Shown here: piece after piece, positions 44,641 through 55,200 of the stretch
Numbering within the stretch: the stretch's first letter is position 1
Layout: every line of letters starts with the position of its first letter
Assembly: GCA_030770535.1 (NCBI GenBank)
Contig: JASVEC010000008.1
Location: 1,302,001 to 1,366,000, forward strand
Length of the DNA: 64,000 nucleotides
Direction: 5' to 3'
Origin: Batkoa obscura
Taxonomy: Eukaryota > Entomophthoromycota > Entomophthoromycetes > Entomophthorales > Batkoaceae
Made by a program: the position numbers and the translations under genes
Notes under the pieces: generated by a model
The model's input: only the letters and a program-made list of their open reading frames with translations
Database searches by the model: none
What the model was told of the DNA's origin: nothing

Positions 44641-45859
44641 CTTGACAATCTAATTAAAACACAATTCAGCTCAGTTATGTTATATTTTAAATCTAAAGTA
44701 GTAAATATGAAGTTGATTTTTTACTTGTATAATTTTGAGTTTTCCATCTTTTGCATCTTCTCTGTCTTTATCTTTTTTACGCTTACCTAGCTGTTCCTTA
44801 TTTTAATTTAAGGTGGAACTTTTGGTCAATGGTAAAAAGTAGATGAGAATGTTTTTTGTTTTAATAATTAATTAGTAATTTTTTTAGTTTTTATTGTATA
44901 AAAAATGAAAAAATGAAAAAATAATTAAAATTGTCATTCTTGTGTTGTTTATATAATTAAAAACAAAATTATAATATAAAGCAACCATTGCACGTAATAT
45001 TTCGTGATAAAAGCAAAAGATTAAGAACAAACTAGTAATTTCAATCCAAGACTTTAATTATGAGGCAATAATTAAAAAATCGTCCTTCTTAAAATTGAGC
45101 AGAGACAGCTGAGGTAGAATGAGCAGGTATGGAGGTAAAAATCAACATTTATAAAGAAAAATTCAGTTACATAAAACGAGTATTCATAAATTGATTATCT
45201 AGAAGAGCATCAAAAGTTTAATTTTTCATAATTAAAAAATTGACTTTACAATGATATTTGACTTAAAGCTTGATATAAGGTTCAGTCCTTCAGATATATT
45301 TTGTCCTTCTTTTGACAAATCTTTGTTACTTATTAATGAGTTTATGTCTACATTAAAACTTGATTTTTAATTGTTGCACACACTTTATCGAAGTTGAAGC
45401 TTTGAAACTTAATGAGTAAAATAAACCTAAATTTAATAGTTAATAAAGACATTATTTGGTTTGAATAATACTTGTTTTAATATACTTTCTTTTACTGTTT
45501 CTTATTATTATTTCTTCAAATTTTAACCTCAAATAAATCAATGAGAACATATTAATATAAACTATCATTTTTAAATTATTTTAATGAAATTAATAAACAA
45601 GGATTGGTTAATATAATAATTATAAAGCTTAAAGTCCTAAATTATAAGTTAAAAAATAATTTAAATATTGTTATTGTAAACCTAATATTGTTAAAAAAAA
45701 CTCAAAAACTTTGTGTGTCTAACAAGTAAAAAGTGATCTTTTATCAGAATTTATTATACAATAAAAAAGTATTAATTTAGTAAACGCATGTATTTTACTT
45801 AAATACTTACTAAATAACAAAGCTATTATAATTGAATTGAATTGATTAAAAGGATAACC

Positions 45860-46040
45860 TCTTTTAGTTAGCTTCGCATGGATATAAGTTCCGGCGTGGG
45901 TTTAGCTTCTTGGATAACATTATATCCAATGATACGTAACTAGAGAATGTATAAGATAGATCGCAGATGGTATTCAAAAGTTATGATGAAGGGAACGTCT
46001 TTTCCCTGCAAGCTATTCAATACTAAGGCTTTTTACTGAT
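45860..46040 (+). ncRNA. Candidate structured non-coding RNA
   Basis: A less AT-rich island inside AT-rich DNA. Strong hairpins: GGATATAA (45880-45887) pairs perfectly with TTATATCC (45920-45927), and AGGGAA (45990-45995) with TTCCCT (46002-46007). A box C-like ATGATGA lies at 45983-45989 and a box D-like CTGA at 46036-46039, but I see no good terminal stem for a box C/D snoRNA. No protein frame explains the region and I do not recognise a known RNA family. Strand is uncertain. Confidence 0.25.
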
Positions 46041-46576
46041 TAAAAACATTAAAATAATTAAAATTTTGTTAAATGTAACTAAATCATTACACAAATTAAA
46101 ATACTTTTGTAATACGATGGGATATTATTGTCAATCTAGACGTGGCCAAACTATCGTCACTTTCGTTTTATGTGTTGCATAAAGTAGTTCACTTTGATGG
46201 AATTTATTGTTATATTTGTAAGTTTTTTTAATGATTTTAATATCAAGTGGTACTAAAATAAATCAGTGTTAGCTTCATTATAAGTCTAAGGATACCTATT
46301 CGTTATAAAACACGATTTACCTCCCATCCCCTTTATTCACTTCATTTAGAGTGTCTCCTACATACTTTTTTTATTAGTTTTTATTCTCTCCTATTTTATT
46401 AATTTTATTATATTCTAAATAAAATGGAAAATAGTAAAAATAAATAACTAATTGAATATTACTCTATATTTATTATTTCATTTATAATATTTCAATACAA
46501 TTGATTGGTTATCAATATCATTTACTATTAAAAATAGAAAATTAAATACTTGAATATTTATTAATCAATATTTGGA

Positions 46577-46607
46577 AATAAAATAAAATAAAATAAAATA
46601 AAATAAA
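46577..46607. repeat. AAATA microsatellite
   Basis: About six tandem AAATA units, close to the 3' end of the coiled-coil gene on the minus strand. Confidence 0.8.
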
Positions 46608-46714
46608 TGTTAAATAATATTAAACCCAACTCAACCAACATAAAATATATACTATATTTTAATTATATAAAAAAAACTTTCTCACTTTAATGGTTGGAAA
46701 TCTTTACTGTTTAC

Positions 46715-48069
46715 TTAATACCCTAGCTTAATAAAATGATCTACAATTAAATTTCTTAACTTAATAATTTCTTCTTGAGTTAACGGAGTCTCTTCCAATG
46801 CTACTTGAAACAAATTCAATTTATCATCATTAATCTTTTTTCTATTACTTTCTCTTAACCATTGATTTTCAATAGTTAATAAATTATTGAATTTCAAGCT
46901 GTGTTTACGACCATTGCTTAATTTTTGTAATTTATTTTCTCTTATCTCTTGTTGTTCTTTGAATTTAGAAGTTAAATTGGAGATGCAGACTATATCTTCT
47001 ATAAACTTTAATTTCATTTGTCGGAAGACTAAATAAAAATAAAGGATAAATATTGATTGTAATTCACGATTGTTAGATCAATTATTACTTACTCTTTATA
47101 TCAAATACATTTAAAATAGAACGATATTCCATATCTCCATCTAAATCAACACATAATGCCTAAAAAAGAATAGATTATTTTCATTAATACTTTTATAACA
47201 ATAAAAAAAGTATTATATTACTTCAATTAAACTATCGTTAGTATCCAATTTATCCTTTAGATCTACCAATAAATTGTTATTCAATTTCATCCCCTTTTTA
47301 AAAACTGGTGATAATTTATCCGAGTTTTTATTGATTTGTTTGTTCCTTAAATAATAATTAACGCCAATATCATTTTGTCCTAATCTTGATAACATTCTAT
47401 TTCCTCCTCCTAATCCCAAACTTAAACCACTATCTTCTCTTTTCCATTTAACATTATGGTTTTTATAGAATATTTGATCTTCTACTAATACTTTTAATTT
47501 TTTTACTTTTTCTTTAGTTAGAGTGGATTTTTGTTTTAATTTGGTTACTTTAATATCATCCTCACTTAATTTGTAATTGAATACTGATAATGATAATTGT
47601 ATATCTGAAATCTTTTTTTCTAATGTACCTAAGTCGGTGGTGTCTTTTTTTAAATTAAAATGAAGATTATTAGTGCCTAGATGCTCATGGATATATGACT
47701 CATTATTATGGATATTTTCTATAAGTGTGTATTGTGTCGCTATTTTATTTCTTTATAAAGCAAATTAGTATTATTATGTTATTCTATTATTTCTATTAAT
47801 ACATTAATATATTACCTAGTATTTTGAAACAAGTCTAAAAATTCAGATGGTAATTCAGCTAATTTAGTATCTTTCTTTATATCGTTTTTTAATAGTAAAT
47901 ATTCTAATTTAGCTATATCGACAGTTTGTGCTGGGTTTTGAGTTTGAGTAGATGAATTTATAATATTATTATTAATATTGTTAAATGATTGTTGTTGTTG
48001 TTGTTGTTGTTGAATTGGTTGAATAGTTGTTGAATTAAAACTATTATTGATTGGGATGGTCGTAAACAT
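46715..48069 (-). CDS. Coiled-coil protein, unrecognised (weak Nup58/Nup49-like look)
   Basis: Exons are 47816-48069, 47222-47750, 47093-47159 and 46715-47028, with introns of 62-65 nt and a continuous frame of 387 aa. The N-terminus has an eight-glutamine run coded by a TTG repeat and an Asn/Ser/Thr-rich stretch. From about residue 55 the protein is helical: LPSEFLDLFQNTRNKIATQY, then long lysine/leucine heptads, a glycine patch (GLGLGGGNRML) and a helical C-terminus ending IVDHFIKLGY. The LPxEFLxLF start followed by coiled coil recalls the Nup58/Nup49 channel nucleoporins, but FG repeats are absent and I do not trust the match. The gene is divergent from the 48.5-kb gene by 442 bp. Confidence 0.6.
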
Positions 48070-48216
48070 TGGTAAATTAGAATGTATAAAAATTTATTGA
48101 AAGAAAAGTAAAATTGATTTTAGCTTTAAAAATTTGAATTGAAAATCAAATTGAAGTCATGATTCGTAGTTTTTGTTTTAAGTTAAAAAATCACTAATTT
48201 TACTAAAAATAAATAA

Positions 48217-48283
<67 letters not shown>

Positions 48284-48511
48284 TATTAAATATAAGTTAT
48301 AATAATATTATTATTTTATACTTATTTCTATTATATTATTTAATATTATCAATAATAGAATAAAAATCAATAATTAACCTAAGCTTTACTAAATATAGAA
48401 ATACTCTATGCTAGTCTCTAATTTTACCAATAAAAATTCCTACCAATCCACTAAAATTTGGGATTTCAATTGAGCTTTCTTTGATTATTTTTTTATAAAA
48501 AAAGAGAGAAA
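48070..48511. promoter_or_regulatory. Divergent promoter region with a long AAT microsatellite
   Basis: 442 bases between two start codons that face away from each other. The AAT array at 48216-48283 lies in the middle. Confidence 0.5.
48216..48283. repeat. AAT microsatellite, about 22 units
   Basis: The longest perfect triplet array in the window. It lies between two divergent genes and is likely to vary in length between isolates. Confidence 0.9.
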
Positions 48512-49417
48512 ATGAGTTTAATAACAAGGATATTAAAACAAAATAATTTAAGAAAACAAAGTAATTTATTATCATAAAATAAACCCAACTTAATAACGTT
48601 AATTTATTCTTTAGTTTACTCAATTAACAATAAAGTTACTGTTCAATTTTTATCCACTAACTCAACTAAAGGTAAATCTAAATTAATTTATTCTAATTTA
48701 GAAACAATAAATTAAAACTTAATATTGTCTGTAGCCGCCACCACTGATGACATTGTGTTACATGAAACTGCACCAACAGGAGTAAGTGAAGAAATATATT
48801 CGATTTACCGTGAAGTTATAACAAAAACATCTCCAACGACCACCAGCTCTCATGGACCAAAGTCGAGTTTATTAAATCAATTTTTTACCAAAATTGAAAC
48901 ATTAGAAGAGTATTCTTTAATACCTAGTTTACTCCAACGTTGGCGTTCACAACAATTAAAATATTCAGGCTTAGCTAGCCGATTTCCATTTCATTTAGCT
49001 GAAAAATTTCAACAAGGAGATATTGCATTTGAATTATTAGCTGATCGTCATAGATACAATCTTCAACCTAGAGTTCGAGAATTTCAAAAATTATTAGCAG
49101 TTTATGTTAATCAAATGCCAACTGAAGGTGAAAATCAAGAAGATATTAAAAAATGGGGTGAAAAGGTATTGCTGACTTATGGTTTATTACCTTATTATGA
49201 ATTGAAACCAGATCAAGAAATTGCGGATTTAGTATTAACTTCATTGTTGAATTCCCCTTTAAAAGAAGAATGGTTTCCTTTTATTTATAAATTGGCACAT
49301 GAATTGAAACAAGAAGGAATTGCAATGACAGATGAAAACTCTCATATTATTGCTGAATTGGTCACTAAATTAGGTCGTCCTAGTTATGGTACTAAAATAG
49401 AAAAGGTTAAAGAATAG
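48512..49417 (+). CDS. Probable mitochondrial protein of unknown function
   Basis: Exons are 48512-48560, 48615-48671 and 48735-49417, with introns of 54 and 63 nt, giving 262 aa. Splicing recreates a typical mitochondrial presequence, MSLITRILKQNNLRKQ then VQFLSTNSTKAAT. The mature part is entirely helical: SSLLNQFFTKIETLEEYSLI, LLQRWRSQQLKYSGLASRF, GDIAFELLADRHRYNLQP. This arrangement recalls helical-repeat (PPR/TPR-like) mitochondrial translation or ribosome proteins. I do not recognise a family. The long third exon is open further upstream only to a TTG, which is why a spliced start is needed. It converges on YOS9, with 322 bp between stop codons. Confidence 0.75.
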
Positions 49418-49739
49418 AGTTTTAAAGTAATGAATATTACTTTTGAATATCTTAATAGGAATTATTTTAGATTAAAAATAATAGACTGAATAATATAAAC
49501 AATAAAATTAAAAAATTATAGTTAGGCTTTTATTATATTTCTATCTGACGTTATTCAATATTTATATAACATATTAGTTTTAAATAATTGTGTATGTGTT
49601 TGGTTTTACAATTATTCCTAAAACTAACAATATAAAAATAAATCATTAATTTTTCATCAATAAATGACAACTAAAATTTATTAAAATCTTTTATTTATAA
49701 TATGAACACCATAAAAAAGCCTATTCTTTAATTCCTATC
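49418..49739. other. Convergent 3' intergenic gap
   Basis: 322 bases between two stop codons; AT-rich, holding both 3' ends. Nothing else seen. Confidence 0.4.
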
Positions 49740-51240
49740 TTACTCCTCATCTGATTCACTTTCTTCTTTGTTTTTTCTAGCTTCTTGTTTTAATAATTCC
49801 ATTGTTTCTTTTAAATCATATGAAAGTAACTTTTTAATTTGATCTTGATCCAAAATTTGATTATCTCCGTCTTCTTCCCCCTCCCTATTAAACCCAAAAA
49901 ACTTAGATAAATCCAACTCAATCTCCTCATCTTCGTTATTACTATTTTCTTTATCTTTAATTTTATTTTCCAATTTATTTTCTTTACTACCATATAGTCG
50001 ACTTAACTCGGTTAATAAATTTAATACTGAATCCCCTTTTTTATTATTAAACAATGTGTTAAGTGATTCAAATTTATTGGTATCTAATTGAATAATTTTG
50101 GAATTCTTTGCTTTATCTTCTAATTCTTGTAATTTGAGTTCTTGTCTTTTCTTTTTATCTTCGGCTTCTTTTTGCTTCCTTGATAAATCTTCTTCTTTAA
50201 CAACTTCAACACAATTGATTGGATAAGTAATATACCGTTTCTTTTCTGTGTAAAATGGATTATCACATAATTTAACACTATTAATTATCATTTGATAATT
50301 ACATGTAGATAATTCTTTTAAATCAATAATACCTTCAATATATTGTGGATAACATTCATACTATAATATTAAATGTGAATATAAAATAAAATTAAAATAA
50401 ATAAATCAAACTTACAATAACTTCTACAGTACGTGGTTTTTTAGTTAAATCACAAATATCCCCTCCACCCCATTTTTCCACTAATACATTTTTTTCTTTT
50501 TCAAAGCGAATAATGGCTAATTCATTACCAGAATCTTTCTTACTTTCATGTGGTACTAATTCTTTATTTTCTGAGACTTCTTTAACTGGCATAGAATATT
50601 TATATCTTCCTAATACAAATTCTTGATTTAGTTTTGGATTCTTTCTTTCTTCTTCACTTGTTGGTTCATGATATTGAATGATCTCTCCATTATAACAAAA
50701 TTTATACGTCCACCAACTAGCTCTCTAGAATTGGAGTAAAATAATAAATAAAGATAAATAAATAAAGCAACTGAATTCAATTTACCGTAGTAATACATCT
50801 CCCTTCTTCTTTTTTAATTAAACTAAGTCCTAGTTGTTTGTTTTGAACCCTACTATCTTCTGATTGTTCTTTTAAATCCTTGTTATCCTTTTGGGTAGTC
50901 CTCTCTTTCTTTGGTGGTGATATAACATCACAAAGGAATTGATCTTGTTTATTATCTCTTATAAGTAACCTTTTGCTTGATAAACTACTGCCTTCAGTTT
51001 CTCCAACTCCAGGTAAACCCTAAAATATAAAAGAAATTCCAAAATATTAATTAGATTTTAAAATACTGATTAAATTATTTAATTTACCTTATCCACTTCT
51101 AAATATTTATTTAAAGAAGACTCAATGATAAAACCTTCCGCTATTCGAACATCAAATTTAGGATCTTCAAATAAATCATGGAGTGTATAAGTGTTCCCGA
51201 TTTGGAGTAATATTAATATGTATTTTAAACTAGAATGCAT
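49740..51240 (-). CDS. YOS9: YOS9/OS-9, ER lectin of glycoprotein quality control
   Basis: Exons are 51088-51240, 50786-51019, 50416-50724 and 49740-50360, with introns of 54-68 nt, giving 438 aa. A hydrophobic start (LKYILILLQIGNTYTL) looks like a short signal peptide. The MRH lectin domain lies at about residues 130-265. It has the double tryptophan of SWWTYKFCYNGEIIQYHE, then WGGGDICDLTKKPRTVEV and YECYP, and ends KELSTCNYQMIINSVKLC, with cysteines in the expected places. OS-9 proteins read trimmed N-glycans on misfolded proteins and hand them to the Hrd1 ubiquitin ligase. The tail is acidic and ends ESESDEE, without the HDEL found in yeast Yos9. Introns 2 and 3 flank the first half of the lectin domain. 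Confidence 0.88.
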
Positions 51241-51478
51241 CAGTGGTATATTTTATGTCTCGGTTGATATTAAATGGTTGAAATGTTTTGTAATTTAAAA
51301 AATATTCAGTTTAAAAATAGGAGTTTTTTTCAACGCCACGTAAGTTTATTAGTCTAATTTTTAAAATTCATCACACAATGAATCCAAATTGATTAAAAAT
51401 TAGACTTAATCAAACGAACCAGCGCTAATACTTAAAGTTGCTAATTTTGAAAGCTTACAAGAAATGAGTATTATATTG

Positions 51479-51648
51479 CTCGAAATGCTCTAGTACAAAT
51501 TCATGAGCATAAAATACTACCGATTTTTGATTGCAACAATAATTTTTCTTAACTGTAAAAATGTATTTTAATGTAATTCTTTAATGGTATTGCAATCAAT
51601 AGTTAGCAATTCTTTTATATATATGAATTTGTACTGGGACATTTCAAG
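51479..51648. mobile_element. 170-bp foldback element with ~26-bp terminal inverted repeats
   Basis: The left arm CTCGAAATGCTCTAGTACAA (then ATTCAT) is the inverse of the right arm ATGAATTTGTACTGG (then GACATTTCAAG) with few mismatches. A second inner pair is TTTTTGATTGCAA against TTGCAATCAATAG, so nearly the whole element can fold back. Only one copy is in the window and no target duplication is evident. Confidence 0.65.
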
Positions 51649-51739
51649 TGACCTAATAGTTTTCCAGTAAAAAGTCAACTGTGACAGTTCTGCACTTTTA
51701 CCAAAGGGATCTGCCCAAAAAACCGGATTGTAAATTACC

Positions 51740-51835
51740 TTATGAGTTTTTTTGATTTCATCACTTTTCTATTTTTTAAGTATTATTTGAATGAAAAAAT
51801 TGTTAGTGAAATTCTTAAACAAAAAAATGGATCCA
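51740..51835 (-). mobile_element. MITE copy 9
   Basis: Diverged copy with a left end TTATGAGTTTTTTTG and a decayed right end (AATGGATCCACT). The core TTGTTAGTGAAATTCTTAAAC is present. Confidence 0.75.
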
Positions 51836-51883
51836 CTTGTATCTCATATTTTTTGTCCATTTATATAGCATAAAATTTCGAAA

Positions 51884-51986
51884 ATATGGGGATGTATTTT
51901 TTGTTTAAGAATTTCACTAACAATTTTTCCATTCAAATAATACTTAAAAAATAGAAAGTGATGAAACCAAAAAAAAATCCTCATAT
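51884..51986 (+). mobile_element. MITE copy 10
   Basis: Left end ATATGGGGATGT intact, right end AATCCTCATAT. It lies in inverted orientation about 50 bp from copy 9, forming a second inverted pair like copies 1 and 2. Confidence 0.8.
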
Positions 51987-52272
51987 ATTAGTTTAGTCTT
52001 AAGCGAAAAATGCTTCCATATTCATTGCTCATTCAAAATTAAACAAAAAATTAACAATAAATAGCCAATTGACCAAAAAATAAAATAAATAAACTAACAA
52101 CTTTAAATTTATTTTATTTTTATTTGAAATTTTACTTTATCGACCATTAACCCAATAATAAATCAACTTTCACTCCTCAGTGGCTACTAGAACCTTTGTT
52201 AATCCAATATTAATTAAGACCTATATATGTTCGCCCTTTAAAAATTTCATTAAGCCACCAATATTCTGTTCA

Positions 52273-55200
52273 TCATAGCTCCGATTCCCCAACCTCATTT
52301 TCAATTTTTTTATCCACAGCTATCTCCCCATTCATTCCATTAAGGTGTACTTCCTCTTTAACAATTTCTTCTCCAGCAACTTCTTCTTTAATACTTCCAA
52401 TATTCTCTACACCATTCAATGTAGTATGATTAGTTTTAATATCTAAACTACTACTATGGCTATGGCTTTCGTCATAATTAAAAAAATTGGAATTAACGGG
52501 CGACGAAGTAGCTGTATTTGAAGAATCATATTTAGAATTAATAGAAGCAGTAGCATAATTACTTAAAGTATGATTAGACAATTCAATATCAACATTATCA
52601 AACCAAGCATGTTCTAATAATTGCTTTGCAGTGGGTCGATGTTGTGGTTGAGTAATAAAACATTTCTTTAAAAAATCCATACCACTTGGACTAATTTGAC
52701 TAGCATCAGGTAAGGGCGGATGTCCAGAAGCAATATGATACATAATTGCCCATTCATTATCTAAATTATGCCATGGTCTTTTACCTGTTACCATTTCAAG
52801 GATACAACAACCTAATGACCATATATCTTGTGCTCCTTTTTTACCTTTATCTCCGCCAGTGATGACTTCAGGTGCCATATACATGGGTGTACCAGTTAAA
52901 CTTTTATTTACTCCGGCTTTCGTTGTTTTGGCTAAGGTTTTATTTTGTGCAATGACTTTTGATGCTCCAAAATCGACAAATTTTATTACACCAGCATGAT
53001 CCAATAAGATATTATCCGGTTTAATATCTCTATGTAGTACATTTTGGCTATGTAAATATTCTAACCCTTGTAGCATTTGTAATGTATAAATTTTAACAAT
53101 CGATTCATCTTCGATTCTACCATGTTCTAATAAATTGCCTAAAGACCCATTTTGACAATATTCCATAAATATAAATACTCTATCCCTATGTACTTCAATC
53201 CCATAATAATTGATGATATTAGGATGATGTAACATTTTCATAACGGACATCTCCTCATTGATTGACTTATATAAAGATAGTAATTGTGATGGATCTGGAA
53301 ATCGAAATTCTTTAACTGCCATCAAATCGCCAGAATCTAAATTGATAGCTAAATAAACAGTGCCGAAGGTACCAGCCCCTAAAAATTTTCCTTGCTGCCA
53401 ACGAATGGATAGATTATTCGACAAAGAAGCAAGATAAGCTAATGTGCGATCTTCAGGCCGTTCACTATCAAGTACCCTACCTGCAATACCAATCGATATC
53501 TGTCTTTCTGTAAATTTTTCTTCCACTTTATTTAGCTTTTCAATTACTTCTGGTCGTGCTGTTGAATAGTAATATTCCCTAGGTTTTGAACAATAAGGGT
53601 CAAATGATATATTATTGGGTGTATGAACACTATTAAACATATCCTCTTGTGCTCCTCTAGCTCCTTGGATATCGAAGTGAGAAATAAGTAAAGTCATACA
53701 TCCTGCTACATTTTCTCTTAATTCATCAAAATCTGGTTCGCTTAACAATACAATGTTATTGCCACTTGTCATTAACATAGTAAATTCCAGTGCAATCACC
53801 ACCCAACGAAACGTTTTTCTGTCTGTTGGTACACAATCGTTGAATACGAAACTAACCCAATCAATAGCCAAACGTATTAACTTTAAAGTCAATTTAGCAC
53901 GCATAGGAATATCCATTGTTTTAATCATTCTTTGACCAAATTCAGAAGCAAATAAAAAACAATTTTCTATTAAATCTACTGAATAATTTTCAGTCGCAGA
54001 TCTTACTTTAGCTACAGAATCTATAATGGCTTTGGATATCTTAAAACACATACGCTTAATTTTACTTAATTCTCGATGAATACGTGGTAAATTGGCTCTT
54101 TTTGGATGACAAATAATTAACCCCAAATCCCCAAACAAATTTTGAAATTTATATTTATTCATTGGTAATGTGGATGCTGAATCAGAAACTAAACGTACTC
54201 GATTAGGTTTTAAATCCATAAAAGGTGGATGGAAAGCTAAATCAATACTTTGCCCTTCCCAATTGATCTTTTCTTTCGTTGATACTATTAATATGTATCC
54301 TGAATCATTATGATCTACTTCGTCTTCTTTTTGAAATCCTGAATTTAATATAGAAGATACTTGACCTGGATTATTAGCTAATGTTAAACTTAAAAAGAAA
54401 TAAACTCCTTTTAGGCCTGGATTAAGGGGATTAATTAAAATATGATCTTTAGCTAATAAAGAGATGACTTCGGATAGCGATTTTGCACCATCAAAAGCGT
54501 ATTCGGAGGAGTTTTCAAATCTCGCCATTAAAATAGAAACAAACTTTGTTTTCTTACGAATTTGAAGACGAAAGCTTTCAAATAACCTGGTGTATGATTT
54601 GACTTTATTAGGTAACGATTGATCTTTAATTTGAGTACCTATACTTAGATTGGATTTGCCAAGCATCCTTAAAGTTAATGAACAAAATTGCTCTGCTACT
54701 TCTTGTTCAGAACGATCAATTTTATAAATTAAACCAGAAATAAAATTCCATTCGCTTTCTAAAAACTCTACTTCTTTTAAATTGGAGGATTTGGAACCTA
54801 ATTTGACTTTCCAATGAAGTAATTTAAAATAAAATTTTAAACAGGAAAATAATAATGAATCAAAATCAGCATCAATTTTTAGTCTCATATGCCATCCAGG
54901 TGCTGGCTTACTTATAAAATCATACTCTTCTTTTACAGAACAAGCCAATGAAATTGAAGACTTGAAATCATCCAATAATTGATCTACAATGGCAATGGTT
55001 GGTGTTACTATTTTATTAGCATATTTCAATCGAAGCTTTAAAAATTCCACAATCAATGTAGTTGGAAAAATAACTAATAGCTCAACCACAGATATTTTTC
55101 TAGATAAATTGATTTTATGGTAAACTGCTGAATTAATAATGGTATCTTCTTTAGCTTTACTTAAAAGCGACCTTAAATTCTTTAATGTTTTCTTTTCTAA

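Larger units (their letters stand above)
43159..46714. other. Long intergenic region with one MITE and a candidate structured RNA
   Basis: About 3.6 kb. It holds MITE copy 8, a higher-complexity segment 45850-46220 with strong hairpins (see separate entry) and an AAATA microsatellite at 46577-46607. A 65-codon minus-strand frame at 43594-43791 has no supporting feature. Confidence 0.5.
51241..52272. other. Intergenic between YOS9 and the BRCT-MAPKKK gene, rich in inverted elements
   Basis: About 1 kb. It contains a 170-bp foldback element (51479-51648) and MITE copies 9 and 10 in opposite orientation. No gene visible. Confidence 0.6.

Noticed and set aside
44602-44790. 62-codon plus-strand frame
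   Set aside because: It starts inside MITE copy 8 and continues into AT-rich spacer without any domain.
48411-48623. 70-codon minus-strand frame
   Set aside because: Overlaps the 5' exons of the mitochondrial-protein gene and has no supporting feature.
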